NCBI GenBank assembly: GCA_026708685.1
Contig: JAPOUL010000117.1
Location: forward strand, 1 to 64,000
From: Bacteroidota bacterium
GTDB taxonomy: Bacteria > Bacteroidota > Rhodothermia > Rhodothermales > Bin80
Direction: 5' to 3'
DNA: 64,000 bases
Shown here: positions 9,471-18,074 of the stretch, one piece after another
Numbering within the stretch: the first letter of the stretch is position 1
Layout: the number at the start of each line of letters is the position of its first letter
Notes under the pieces: model-generated
The model's database searches: none
Told to the model about the DNA's origin: nothing
Seen by the model: the letters and a program-made list of their open reading frames with translations, nothing else
Made by a program: the position numbers and the translations under genes

Positions 9471-10190
9471 ATGCTCGTTGCAATTGAAGGAATTGATGGG
9501 TCTGGAAAAGGGACTCAGGCCAAAGAGCTCCTGAATCGGCTCCGAAAATTAGGGTATACCTGTGAACTTTTGTCATTTCCCCGTTACGAAGCGACCCATT
9601 CTTCAAAGATGGTGGCACAGTACTTAAATGGTGAGTTTGGTGATTTGTCCCAAGTTCCACCTGCTTTTGCGGCGACTCTATTTGCGTTAGATCGCATGGA
9701 GAGTCGAGCACATCTTGAGGAGATGATCCAGCGGAATGATCTCGTGATAGTAGATCGATATATTTCATCAAATTTAGCTTATCAGAGTGCAAGAGTCTCA
9801 CAGCCGGAGCAGTCCATGTTTATCGATTGGCTTTACGATCTAGAGTTTGAAGTCTACGGGCTACCGAAGCCAGATGTAACGATTCTTTTAGATATTCCAG
9901 TGACTACATCTCAGGAATTGGTCGCCCGAAAGGATGCAAGGACATATACTGAACAAGTTTATGATCTTCACGAGAGGGATTCCGAATACCTCTCCAGAGT
10001 GCGTGAAGCCTATGAAACATTGATTAATACGCGGAGAATGGATCATTGTCAAGTGATTGAATGTCTGGATTCGCAAGGTCATCTTCGGCAAATAGATGAT
10101 CTGAGTGATGAGATTTGTGATCGGGTGATTCAATGTATTCAGCTGTCACATTCAAGGAATCAGGATGATGCTCAAGAGACCGAATGTTGA
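9471..10190 (+). CDS. tmk: Thymidylate kinase
   Basis: Tmk phosphorylates dTMP to dTDP using ATP, an essential step in dTTP synthesis. The 239-residue protein has the P-loop GIDGSGKGTQ at residues 7-16, the DRY motif and dTMP-binding block VDRYISSNLAYQSA near residue 93, and a lid region with Arg (ARKDARTYTEQVYDLHE). It is somewhat longer than the usual 205-215 residues owing to a tail after residue 205. Start is the ATG immediately before the P-loop strand (MLVAIEGIDG). It stands alone between a divergent receptor gene and a non-coding stretch. Confidence 0.95.
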   Translation: MLVAIEGIDGSGKGTQAKELLNRLRKLGYTCELLSFPRYEATHSSKMVAQYLNGEFGDLSQVPPAFAATLFALDRMESRAHLEEMIQRNDLVIVDRYISSNLAYQSARVSQPEQSMFIDWLYDLEFEVYGLPKPDVTILLDIPVTTSQELVARKDARTYTEQVYDLHERDSEYLSRVREAYETLINTRRMDHCQVIECLDSQGHLRQIDDLSDEICDRVIQCIQLSHSRNQDDAQETEC

Positions 10191-10869
10191 GAATGATAGG
10201 TTTGAGGTTGTGATCGATCAACATTGAGAGATTTCCGTAGTGATAGACATTCAATTAGAAAAAGGTTTATGCAAACCTGAAGAGATAAAGATTGAATGAT
10301 GATGCATCTACAAAACCTCTAGGTCAACTCCATAAAAGGGGCCAAGATTTCTACAGGGCATTATTTCTACTAAAATGCGAGGTATTCAATTGCCTCATGA
10401 ATATAGAAATTAAAGATCAAGTCACTTCAAATTGTATACTTTCGAATCTATATCAACTATATCGCCTACATGATCAAGTTTCCTTATTTTAAAGCAAAGG
10501 CCTTCAAGAGGCCATTCCCCTTATACTCAAAGGTGTTGGGGGAGTTGTACTATGAATACACTTGAGATTGATCAATAATGAATCGGTGCAATATTTTTCA
10601 AAGTTGTTCAGTAGCGAAATTTATCATTTCAACTGTATCAGTCTCCTTGCTGTATTATGGTAAACATTTCAAAAGATTCCCAGAAGATATTAATTACAGT
10701 AACCAAAATACTAGCCAAAATAATTGAGAGAGCAACACCCACAGTCTACCGGAACCCCTTATAAAATGGATTGCCCCACCACCGATGCGACAATTTATCG
10801 GAGCCATCTCTTACCTCACTAATATCTTAATCAGAGTTTCTTTTTATATGTGATGGCAGTTTTGATTTT
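10191..10869. other. Non-coding stretch with one repeat copy
   Basis: About 680 bp without a gene I can support. It contains a diverged copy of the dispersed 98-bp repeat at 10301-10396. The rest is AT-rich with frequent stops in all frames. It forms the left edge of the accessory island. Confidence 0.6.
10301..10396 (+). repeat. MITE-like repeat, copy A (diverged)
   Basis: A 96-bp copy of the dispersed repeat, in the same orientation as copies B and C. It keeps CAAAACCT near the left end, the central CCATAAAA...CCAAG block, TATTTCT, and TGCCTC at the right end, but both terminal inverted repeats are eroded. No target duplication is visible. Confidence 0.6.
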
Positions 10870-11448
10870 CTATTCTTCGCCATCTACCTCACTCAATTCT
10901 CGGACTTTACCGATATAGTAAGCTCTTGTGAGCTCATCAGGGATAGGACTGCCGGATGTATATTTGCCATGTTTTCGATGCCATACAATATACCATGGGC
11001 TATCTTTTTGGTGCAGAATATGGACTAAATGTGAAGGTGTTGCATACTTGAATGTTTCCCATAATTGATTGAGAAAATCAGATATACTTTCATCAAAAGA
11101 ATCAAGTTTTCTGGATATATCTGCATAGATTGGTGGGATAATATCAGACTTAAATCCTCCAAACATGTCGAAAACTGAACGAAAAACGGGTCCATATTTC
11201 CATGCTTCTGCAAGCTCTCCATTTGTAATCAATGGGGAATCAAAGTTACCCCAATAATACCCATGGGCAAGATAGAGCAATTTATTTAGCTTCATGCAAG
11301 TTATCCCTTCTTCTTGGGATAATTTCAAAAAGAATCCCGCTATATCCAAAGGCGAGACTTCCATTGTCTCATGAACGAAGCTTGCCGAACCATTTTGGGA
11401 ATGGTCAAAAGCGAGAGAAGTACGTTGATCTAAATTCATAGGAATCAA
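10870..11448 (-). CDS. Panacea (DUF4065/SocA-like) domain protein
   Basis: Panacea domains act as antitoxins or chaperone-like neutralisers in a wide range of toxin-antitoxin pairs and in phage-encoded genes such as gepA. The domain core is clear: SPLDIAGFFLKLS, then ITCMKLNKLLYLAHGYYWG, then GELAEAWKYGPVFRSVFDMF. The frame allows 192 residues, but the domain begins at an internal Met (MEVSPLDIAG, position 11364), which gives 164 residues and is an equally good start. No toxin gene lies directly next to it; the nearest is the Doc-like gene, about 0.9 kb away on the other strand. It sits beside several MITE-like repeats, consistent with an accessory region. Confidence 0.85.
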   Translation of the reverse strand: MIPMNLDQRTSLAFDHSQNGSASFVHETMEVSPLDIAGFFLKLSQEEGITCMKLNKLLYLAHGYYWGNFDSPLITNGELAEAWKYGPVFRSVFDMFGGFKSDIIPPIYADISRKLDSFDESISDFLNQLWETFKYATPSHLVHILHQKDSPWYIVWHRKHGKYTSGSPIPDELTRAYYIGKVRELSEVDGEE

Positions 11449-11612
11449 TTAACAAGAAAGTTAGAGGAGGCTTTGGCAAAACCGATAATTAATTGTAACT
11501 AATTCGTCTCGTAGCTTAAAGAACAGTCTACCAAAATGCTGAGGAATTGCAACGTTTCAGAGTATTTAAATTAATTGAGTCAACACACAAACTACGAATA
11601 AGTTCACATGGG

Positions 11613-11709
11613 GGGGTGTTTGCAAAACCTCTGGTGCAATTCCATAAAACACACCAAGAGTTCTTCTGAAGATTATTTCTGCAAAACGCCGAGATTCTAC
11701 AAATGCCTC
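11613..11709 (+). repeat. MITE-like repeat, copy B
   Basis: A 97-bp copy, clearly related to copy C: TTTGCAAAACCT at the left end, AATTCCATAAAA, CACCAAG, TATTTCTGC and TGCCTC at the right end. The terminal repeats are partly eroded and no 4-bp duplication is visible. Confidence 0.75.
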
Positions 11710-11748
11710 ACAGGAAAAGCTCCAGTGCATGATTGAGCCAAAACTAAG

Positions 11749-11846
11749 GAGCCGTTTGCAAAACCTACCTGCCAATTCTAAAAGATGCACCAAGGGTGCT
11801 CTATGGCAATATTTCTGCTGAAACCCTGAGGTTTTGCAAAAGCCTC
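11749..11846 (+). repeat. MITE-like repeat, copy C (intact)
   Basis: A 98-bp element with imperfect 18-bp terminal inverted repeats (GAGCCGTTTGCAAAACCT and, reversed, GAGGCTTTTGCAAAACCT) and a small internal hairpin GCACC-AAG-GGTGC. It is flanked on both sides by TAAG (11745-11748 and 11847-11850), a 4-bp target duplication. It differs from copy D, 36.5 kb away and inverted, at only 3 of 98 positions. Confidence 0.88.
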
Positions 11847-12181
11847 TAAGATCAGATCATTTCTCCCTCAGAGGAGGGAATTATGTTTAAGAAGTTAATG
11901 TATCTTCCAAATTATCCGAATCATTTGACTTCTGTCCCCCTATATTTGTATGAAAATATATCAGGTTACATCTTTACACTCTTTGTACTCATGATTGAGC
12001 TTATCCTACACCATGGAAGAACCAAAATGATACATCAAGTTTTCTTCGTTAAACTCAGATCTGAAAATGATCATGATCCACTGTTAGGGATTGGTCATTA
12101 GTGGGGATTTAAGTGTATAAAAGAAACCTATCAGACATTGTCATTGTAGAACCAATCTCTTTTATTTACTTGGACATTATC

Positions 12182-12376
12182 ATGACGGTTGAAACCCAGA
12201 AACCGGCCGACGTACTTATAGACAAGGCCAAGCCCACCTCCAAGAATGGTGCTTCCATTCCACATTATTCTCCAACTTTGGGGAAGGTGATCAATGTATG
12301 TCCGATTTCTGAAAAGATTATTAAGGAGACTTCTGTGAAGTGGAGAAAGGCCATGGAGAAGTTGGCAGATCTCTAA
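12182..12376 (+). CDS. Putative antitoxin of a Doc-type pair
   Basis: A 64-residue protein directly upstream of a Doc-family toxin reading frame, which is the usual place for the antitoxin. It begins MTVETQKPADVLIDKAKPTS and ends KWRKAMEKLADL, an amphipathic C-terminal helix of the sort that inserts into or covers a toxin. I do not recognise it as Phd by sequence, so the call rests on position and size. A longer start at 12113 is possible but adds a hydrophobic, non-family leader. Its last codons overlap the reconstructed start of the toxin frame. Confidence 0.65.
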   Translation: MTVETQKPADVLIDKAKPTSKNGASIPHYSPTLGKVINVCPISEKIIKETSVKWRKAMEKLADL

Positions 12377-12758
12377 AACTCATTATCAAATTACGTGGGA
12401 CGATGCGATTCGTGCCCATGACGAGGCACTTTTAGATGGGGGAGCACCTGGAATGCTCAACGAACATGCGGTTCGTTCGGCTATATCCCGTCCCTATTGC
12501 GGCTATTTTGATACGATCTATGATAAAGTCTCCGCTCTCATTCATGGTATTGTTTTCAACCATGGTTTCGTTGATGGAAACAAACGAACTTCTCTCTATC
12601 TGGCTATACTGCTAATTGAGAAGAGTGGGTATTCAATACGTGTTAATCCTGAGGCCATGATTGAGGTCATTCCAGCAGTTGCTCGTGGAGAAATGACGCG
12701 GGAAGAATTAGCAGAATGGCTACAGAATGAAATCATTGTAGAGAGTAATCATAATTGA
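12369..12758 (+). CDS. Doc-family (Fic-like) toxin, apparent start-codon loss
   Basis: Doc toxins are Fic-fold kinases that phosphorylate EF-Tu and stop translation. The catalytic motif HGFVDGNKRTS fits the Doc form (H-x-F-x-D/N-x-N-K-R) rather than Fic AMPylases. The sequence reads as a full-length ~129-residue Doc (ITWDDAIRAHDEALL, HAVRSAISRPY) only if the frame starts at 12369, where the codon is ATC. No ATG, GTG or TTG lies in this frame between the upstream stop (12336) and ATG 12453. If C12371 were G, the codon would be ATG overlapping the antitoxin stop, the normal arrangement. From ATG 12453 the product is 101 residues and lacks about 28 N-terminal residues. The toxin is therefore probably inactivated or poorly expressed. 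Confidence 0.75.
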   Translation: MSKTHYQITWDDAIRAHDEALLDGGAPGMLNEHAVRSAISRPYCGYFDTIYDKVSALIHGIVFNHGFVDGNKRTSLYLAILLIEKSGYSIRVNPEAMIEVIPAVARGEMTREELAEWLQNEIIVESNHN

Positions 12759-13168
12759 TCACTTGTCTATAGAATACTTCAGATTGCGGAAACCCAACCG
12801 ACTAAAGGCCCAATTTGACTTATTCGACAACGAAAGCATTGGCTATTTGGGAACTCAAGTCACATATTATTGCTCTGATTGATTCTGTAAATAATTTCTT
12901 ACAGTATTCCATTGAAAACTGACATGGGGTTTATTCTATCGTATATCTGAGTATATCTCTGATAAACAATCATCAGTTCTTATCATAGCCCCACCTGTGC
13001 AGGTTACTCAACATAACATTTTCCTACACAGTGTGAAATGTTAGGTGATTCAACATGAACAATCTATCTCGAAATTTTATTTCAAGATAGCCCCATCTGG
13101 ATTTGATTACAGATATAATACCATCAAGAAATACCGTAACTTTGTCTATCAGCACATTATCCCAAGTC
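12759..13168. other. Leader region of the VPS10-like gene with two hairpins
   Basis: This 410-bp gap has no gene. Near its right end are two inverted repeats: TAACATTT...AAATGTTA (13014-13043) and a 12-bp stem with one mismatch (13064-13090), the latter 78 bp before the chosen start. They may be operators or a structured leader. Confidence 0.45.
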
Positions 13169-16054
13169 ATGCGAACCTATTTGATTAGTTTTCTTGCCCT
13201 TAGTTTCTTCGCCGTTAACTTGATGGCTCAGGTGCCAGAAATGGTCTCCCATGTGCCATCCACACCAGCGTCTGAACGAATCCAGAGTTTTGATCAGCGT
13301 CTGACCGACGCACAAGAATCATATTTTTCGAATGTGAAGGTTGAAAGTATTGGGCCAACGGTGATGAGCGGACGGATCGTAGATATGGATGTTAATCCAG
13401 AGGATCCAACACAAATGTACATCGCATATGCCTCAGGGGGGCTATGGTATAGTCACACTAATGGTCATTCTTTTGAATCGTTATTTGACCATGAAGCATC
13501 TATGGTACTTGGGGATATTGCTGTAGATTGGATGAACGATCAAACGATCTGGGTGGGTACTGGAGAAAATAATTCAAGTCGCTCATCCTATGCAGGAACC
13601 GGGATCTATCGATCAGTGGATCAGGGAGAATCATGGCAACACATGGGTTTGGAAGAAACGCATAGGATTGGCCGAATTTTAATTCATCCTACCGATCCCA
13701 ATATTGTTTGGGTTGCAGCATTAGGTGCACTCTACTCTCCGAATTCGGAGCGTGGAGTTTATAGGACAAACGATGGTGGAGAAACATGGTCCAAAACTTT
13801 ATTTATCTCCGAAAATGCTGGAGTGATTGATCTGATCATGGATCCATCCAACCCAGATATTCTGTATGCTACGTCATGGCATCGGGAGCGACGTGCATGG
13901 AATTTTGTTGAGAGTGGAGATGGATCAGCTATCTGGAAATCCACAGATGGGGGTGTTTCATGGTCACAACTTTCATCCGAAGGATTCCCAACAGGTGATA
14001 CGGTTGGGCGTATCGGACTGGCTATTTTCCCAGGTGATCCACAGATTCTGTATGCACTGGTTGATAATCAACAGCGTAGAGAAATAGAAGACGAGGAGCA
14101 GGAGCCAACTCTGACGCGTGATGCTCTTGAAGCAATGGATAGAGATGAATTCTTGCTTCTAAATGATGAGGTCATCATTGAGTATTTGGAAGAGAATAAT
14201 TTTGAGGATAAGTATTCGGTTTCTGTCATTCGCACCATGATGGATGAGGGCACCATAGAACCGAAGCATTTAGTATGGTATGTTGAAGATGCCAACCGAG
14301 AACTGTTTGACACTCCCGTTATTGGTGCTGAAGTCTACCGATCGGAAGATGGAGGAGCATCTTGGCGTAAGACGCATTCACAGTACATGGATCGCGTTTA
14401 TTTTTCCTACGGATATTATTTCGGTGAAATCCGTGTAGATGCTCAAGATTCTAACAGAATCTATATTTTGGGCGTACCTCTTCTGACCTCAGATGATGGT
14501 GGGCAATCATGGGAATCCATTGGTGGACCCAGTGTACATGTGGATCATCAGGCACTATGGGTCAACCCCAATCGCTCAGGACACTTGGTGAATGGAAATG
14601 ATGGGGGCATCAACATTACCTATGATAACGGAGAATCATGGTTCAAAGCAAATACACCATCCGTAGGACAATTCTATGCCATCGGTGTGGATGATCAAAT
14701 ACCGTATCATGTTTATGGAGGACTTCAAGATAACGGAGTTTGGGGAGGCCCGCATACCTACACAGAGTCTGCGAGGTGGCATGCGTATGGTAATTATCCA
14801 TATACATCCTATCTGGGAGGTGATGGCATGCAGGTTGAGGTGGACACTCGTACGAATGATATCATCTATACAGGCTCTCAGTTTGGTTCCTATTGGCGTA
14901 TAGAGACAGGCAAGAGAAAGCGTACCTCCATTCGACCACGACATCAACTTGGAGAACGCCCCTTAAGATATAATTGGCAAACTCCGATTCATTTATCCAG
15001 ACACAATCAAGATGTTCTTTACTATGGTTCAAACAAGCTTCACCGCTCGTTTAACCAAGGTGATGATTGGGAAACCCTCTCCAATGATTTAACCCGTGGT
15101 GGTCGTCGTGGGGATGTCCCTTATGGTACATTGACGACTATAGATGAGTCCCCCTTACGCTTTGGGCTCATCTATGTCGGTTCTGATGATGGACTCGTTC
15201 ATGTATCCAAGGATGGTGGGTACACATGGGACAATATAACTGGTGGTGACTGGGGAGAATTTTGGGTGAGTCGGGTAGAGGCATCCAACCATCAACTTGG
15301 GCGCGTTTATGTAACGCTGAATGGATACAGGTGGGATCATTTTGGAGCCTATGTGTATCGCTCCGATAATTTTGGTCAGACATGGGAGTCTTTGCATTCA
15401 AACTTACCAATGGAGCCGGTGAATGTGATTCTTGAAGATCCCGAAAATTCAGATCTTCTCTACATAGGAACTGATCATGGACTCTATGTATCACCAGATG
15501 GTGGAGACACCTATATGGCCATGCAAAATGGATTACCCCATGTTCCTGTCCATGATCTTAAAATTCAACAACGCAAAAAACATCTACTTGTAGGCACGCA
15601 TGGACGATCCATTTATCGAGTAGATATATCCTCCGTCCAGAAATTGACTAACGAGGTCATGGCAAACCCATTCAAAGCCTTTGCACCAGATCCACAGCAG
15701 TATAATGAAAACTGGGGCGATCGGAGAGTGTGGTGGGGAGAGTATTCAGTACCACAAGTTGAGGTTGCCTACTGGTCGTCATTGACGGAATCAGTGACCA
15801 TAAATGTTCAGGATGAAGAGGGGATGACACTTCAGATCTTGACCGATGATGCTGAGCGAGGTCTCAATTTTATGATCTATGATTTATCGATAGATCCAGA
15901 GCTGGGAACCACCATGATGACCGAAGATGGGGAGTCTGTGGAAGCTGGAGAAAATGGAGATGTTTATCTGGTTCCCGGTCACTATCAGATGGAGTTCACG
16001 ATGCAAGACGCTGTTGATCAAGTTTCTTTGCGTATCAATGGATCAGAGCAGTAG
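13169..16054 (+). CDS. Secreted sortilin/VPS10-type Asp-box propeller protein
   Basis: A 961-residue exported protein with a signal peptide (MRTYLISFLALSFFAVNLMAQ). It carries about ten Asp-box (BNR) motifs of the form S-x-D-x-G-x-x-W, for example TNDGGETW, STDGGVSW, SEDGGASW, SDDGGQSW, SKDGGYTW and SDNFGQTW, which cap blades of beta-propellers. Such proteins, annotated as VPS10/sortilin-like or glycosyl-hydrolase-like, are abundant in Bacteroidota and Rhodothermota; their exact role is unknown. A low-complexity acidic helical insertion (about residues 300-365) interrupts the propeller. I chose the internal Met because the signal peptide begins there. There is no T9SS tail. Its 3' end overlaps the convergent M23 gene by 20 bp. 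Confidence 0.88.
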   Translation: MRTYLISFLALSFFAVNLMAQVPEMVSHVPSTPASERIQSFDQRLTDAQESYFSNVKVESIGPTVMSGRIVDMDVNPEDPTQMYIAYASGGLWYSHTNGHSFESLFDHEASMVLGDIAVDWMNDQTIWVGTGENNSSRSSYAGTGIYRSVDQGESWQHMGLEETHRIGRILIHPTDPNIVWVAALGALYSPNSERGVYRTNDGGETWSKTLFISENAGVIDLIMDPSNPDILYATSWHRERRAWNFVESGDGSAIWKSTDGGVSWSQLSSEGFPTGDTVGRIGLAIFPGDPQILYALVDNQQRREIEDEEQEPTLTRDALEAMDRDEFLLLNDEVIIEYLEENNFEDKYSVSVIRTMMDEGTIEPKHLVWYVEDANRELFDTPVIGAEVYRSEDGGASWRKTHSQYMDRVYFSYGYYFGEIRVDAQDSNRIYILGVPLLTSDDGGQSWESIGGPSVHVDHQALWVNPNRSGHLVNGNDGGINITYDNGESWFKANTPSVGQFYAIGVDDQIPYHVYGGLQDNGVWGGPHTYTESARWHAYGNYPYTSYLGGDGMQVEVDTRTNDIIYTGSQFGSYWRIETGKRKRTSIRPRHQLGERPLRYNWQTPIHLSRHNQDVLYYGSNKLHRSFNQGDDWETLSNDLTRGGRRGDVPYGTLTTIDESPLRFGLIYVGSDDGLVHVSKDGGYTWDNITGGDWGEFWVSRVEASNHQLGRVYVTLNGYRWDHFGAYVYRSDNFGQTWESLHSNLPMEPVNVILEDPENSDLLYIGTDHGLYVSPDGGDTYMAMQNGLPHVPVHDLKIQQRKKHLLVGTHGRSIYRVDISSVQKLTNEVMANPFKAFAPDPQQYNENWGDRRVWWGEYSVPQVEVAYWSSLTESVTINVQDEEGMTLQILTDDAERGLNFMIYDLSIDPELGTTMMTEDGESVEAGENGDVYLVPGHYQMEFTMQDAVDQVSLRINGSEQ

Positions 16055-17267
16055 TACTTGATGATTCTACCAGATCAGGACGTAAAGAATGAACGATTTG
16101 GGTAAACTGGGGAAGGAGATCATCGGATAGGGGGTCGGAGGGGGGCATCTCTACTTTCAAGGCATCTACCTGTTTGCCATTCTTCCAGAAACGATAGCAG
16201 ACATGGGGCCCAGTCGCTAATCCTGTACTACCGACATATCCAATGAGCTGCTTTTGATTGACACGAACACCTGGGCGAATACCTGGGGCGATTTTGGACA
16301 TGTGTAAATATCCAGTTGAGAAAGTGTCATTGTGGCGGATTTTGACATAGTTACCGTTCGCTCGGGTGTAGGATGCCGCAATGACGGTTCCAGTGGCTGT
16401 TGCAACAATAGGTGTGCCAGTTGGTGCGGCAAAATCAGTTCCAAGATGTGGGCGATAACGCTTCGTGACCGGATGAAAACGACGAGGACTATATCGTGAA
16501 GAGATGCGAGTAAATTCAATAGGTGCTTTTAAGAATGGTCTTTCTAATGGGCGACCAGCTTCATCAAAATATCCATCAAGACTATCTGCAGAAAAATAGA
16601 AGGCATAGTATTGTTGATCCTTATGTTTCATGCGTGCTGCCTTTACATCTACATCTAAAACTTGTCCATTCACCGATCTTTCTTCAAATACAAGGGAAAA
16701 CTCATCGTCTGGTTGCAGGTAAAAAAACGTGACTTGCCATGCGAAGATCTTACTCAGATCAATAGCGATCTGTGGGGAGAATCCAGCATCTTCAATCGCC
16801 TCATACAGGGAACTTTTAATGATTCCAGATCCTGAACGCTGTACGGTGGAAATGGGAAAAACACCTTCGTGAACCAGTACAGAGTCGCGAAAATCAAAAA
16901 CAAAGTAATTCTGTATACTCGGTTGATAGACTAAGAATGAAGTCTTTCCCGAAGTGGCATCTTTATAGGTATGAACGGGATCACCTCTACGAATCTTGTG
17001 TAAATCAATACGGGGAGATGCTTTGATTGAGGCGAGATGAATGAACTGTTGAGGTACTCCTTGATCTTTCAATATAGAAGCAAATGATTGTCCTGATTTC
17101 ACTGTAAAGGCTTCTTCAATAAAACCATTGACAGGCAAATCAAACTGATTACGTTCGATTTCAGAGGCGGTAGATGTTTTGAAATCTGTAGTAGAGTTGA
17201 TCAGAAGAGAAGACAGGAATAGGAATATACTACTGCAAAACAAAAAACGCTTGATGAATATCATCAT
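16035..17267 (-). CDS. M23-family (LytM-type) murein peptidase
   Basis: Zinc metallopeptidases of this family cut peptide cross-links in peptidoglycan or regulate other murein hydrolases. The 410-residue protein has an N-terminal signal anchor (IKRFLFCSSIFLFLSSLLI), a LysM/OapA-like N-terminal region (FTVKSGQSFASILKDQGV) and a C-terminal M23 domain. The zinc-site elements are intact: HLGTDFAAPTGTPI (H...D), GYLHMSKI (the H-x-H position is L-H-M) and GPHVCYRFWKNG. It resembles MepM/YebA-type proteins. A longer start at 17324 would overlap the upstream adenosyltransferase gene by 13 bp; the ATG at 17267 gives a cleaner signal. The two genes are probably co-transcribed. Confidence 0.92.
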   Translation of the reverse strand: MMIFIKRFLFCSSIFLFLSSLLINSTTDFKTSTASEIERNQFDLPVNGFIEEAFTVKSGQSFASILKDQGVPQQFIHLASIKASPRIDLHKIRRGDPVHTYKDATSGKTSFLVYQPSIQNYFVFDFRDSVLVHEGVFPISTVQRSGSGIIKSSLYEAIEDAGFSPQIAIDLSKIFAWQVTFFYLQPDDEFSLVFEERSVNGQVLDVDVKAARMKHKDQQYYAFYFSADSLDGYFDEAGRPLERPFLKAPIEFTRISSRYSPRRFHPVTKRYRPHLGTDFAAPTGTPIVATATGTVIAASYTRANGNYVKIRHNDTFSTGYLHMSKIAPGIRPGVRVNQKQLIGYVGSTGLATGPHVCYRFWKNGKQVDALKVEMPPSDPLSDDLLPQFTQIVHSLRPDLVESSSTTALIH

Positions 17268-17311
17268 AGGTAATAGAGTGAATATGAAGTAAACCCGAGA
17301 GGTTTTACCAG

Positions 17312-17857
17312 TTATTGTTCCCACCGGACATCTGGAACACCAGAATCATGATTGGCCCTCCGTGCAAGAATGAAGAGCAAATCGGAAAGTCGATTCAAGT
17401 ATTTTAGGGTATACGAATTGGATGAAATAGACTCTAAATTATCAGCCAGGCAACGCTCAGCTCGTCGACAGACCGCACGTGCTAAATGAAGCAGAGAAGA
17501 AGCTTGTGAGCCGCCAGGAAGAATAAAATAGGTTAAACGCTCAAGTTCAGATTCCCACAGATCAATATCTCCTTCAAGACAATCAATGTGTTTTTGTTCA
17601 ATCCTTGGAACTGTTGCTCGTGAATCTTCGGGAGTAGCTAGGTCAGCACCAAGAATAAAACATTCATGTTGCAAGCGTAATAGGAGGGAAGCCATCTGAT
17701 GGGATTGGGGAGGTAACGATGATCGGGCAGCTCCAAGAGCTGCGTTGGTTTCATCAACGGCTCCCATAGCCTGAACACGAGGATGCGACTTAGAAACACG
17801 GTCTCCACCAAATAGCCCGGTTGTGCCATCATCCCCCGTACGAGTATAGATTTTCAT
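17312..17857 (-). CDS. Cob(I)alamin adenosyltransferase, PduO type
   Basis: The enzyme transfers adenosyl from ATP to cob(I)alamin to make coenzyme B12. The 181-residue protein begins with the diagnostic MKIYTRTGDDGTTGLFGG and has the later signatures RAVCRRAER and YLNRLSDLLFILARRAN, which form the ATP and corrin sites of the PduO trimer. The start at 17857 matches the family; an upstream Met adds a Cys-rich leader with no family counterpart. It is followed closely by the M23 gene. With the riboswitch-controlled btuB locus 13 kb away, it points to uptake and activation of external B12 in this organism. Confidence 0.96.
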   Translation of the reverse strand: MKIYTRTGDDGTTGLFGGDRVSKSHPRVQAMGAVDETNAALGAARSSLPPQSHQMASLLLRLQHECFILGADLATPEDSRATVPRIEQKHIDCLEGDIDLWESELERLTYFILPGGSQASSLLHLARAVCRRAERCLADNLESISSNSYTLKYLNRLSDLLFILARRANHDSGVPDVRWEQ

Positions 17858-18074
17858 GGGATCGTTGCAGAGTGATCTGCAATTCTGAGATTCGGATACA
17901 CAAGAACAGCAGGTCCAAGTGCTTACATCCAACCAAAGTTAAGAAACTTTAAGGTTCTAACAAAAAATAACCTCAGAAACACATCAAAGATGTTCGGAAG
18001 ACTTCAGATGTGATGGCCGCAAACGAATCTAAATGGTTCGCCAAGACTCTCGAAAGATGCGAAGGAAGAAAGGT

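Larger units (their letters stand above)
11449..12181. other. Repeat-rich intergenic region of the left island
   Basis: This 730-bp stretch separates the divergent Panacea and antitoxin genes and carries repeat copies B and C, plus a doubtful eroded copy near 11465-11553 (GAGGCTTTGGCAAAAC at its left end). A 72-codon frame at 11883-12101 follows a strong GGAGG sequence but has no recognisable features beyond one hydrophobic stretch; I do not call it a gene. Confidence 0.5.

Noticed and set aside
11465-11553. Possible seventh repeat copy
   Set aside because: Only the left end (GAGGCTTTGGCAAAAC) and a short right-end block match; the centre does not align, so I do not list it as a copy.
11566-11793. 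75-codon minus-strand frame sharing VHLLELAGRFCKRL with a frame at 48274-48480
   Set aside because: The shared peptide is the translation of MITE-like copies C and D; the frames end outside the repeat at unrelated points, so they are not genes.
11883-12101. 72-codon plus-strand frame with a strong GGAGG before its ATG
   Set aside because: Genes in this window mostly lack Shine-Dalgarno sequences, the product has no recognised domain, and it lies in repeat-rich DNA. Support is too weak to call it.
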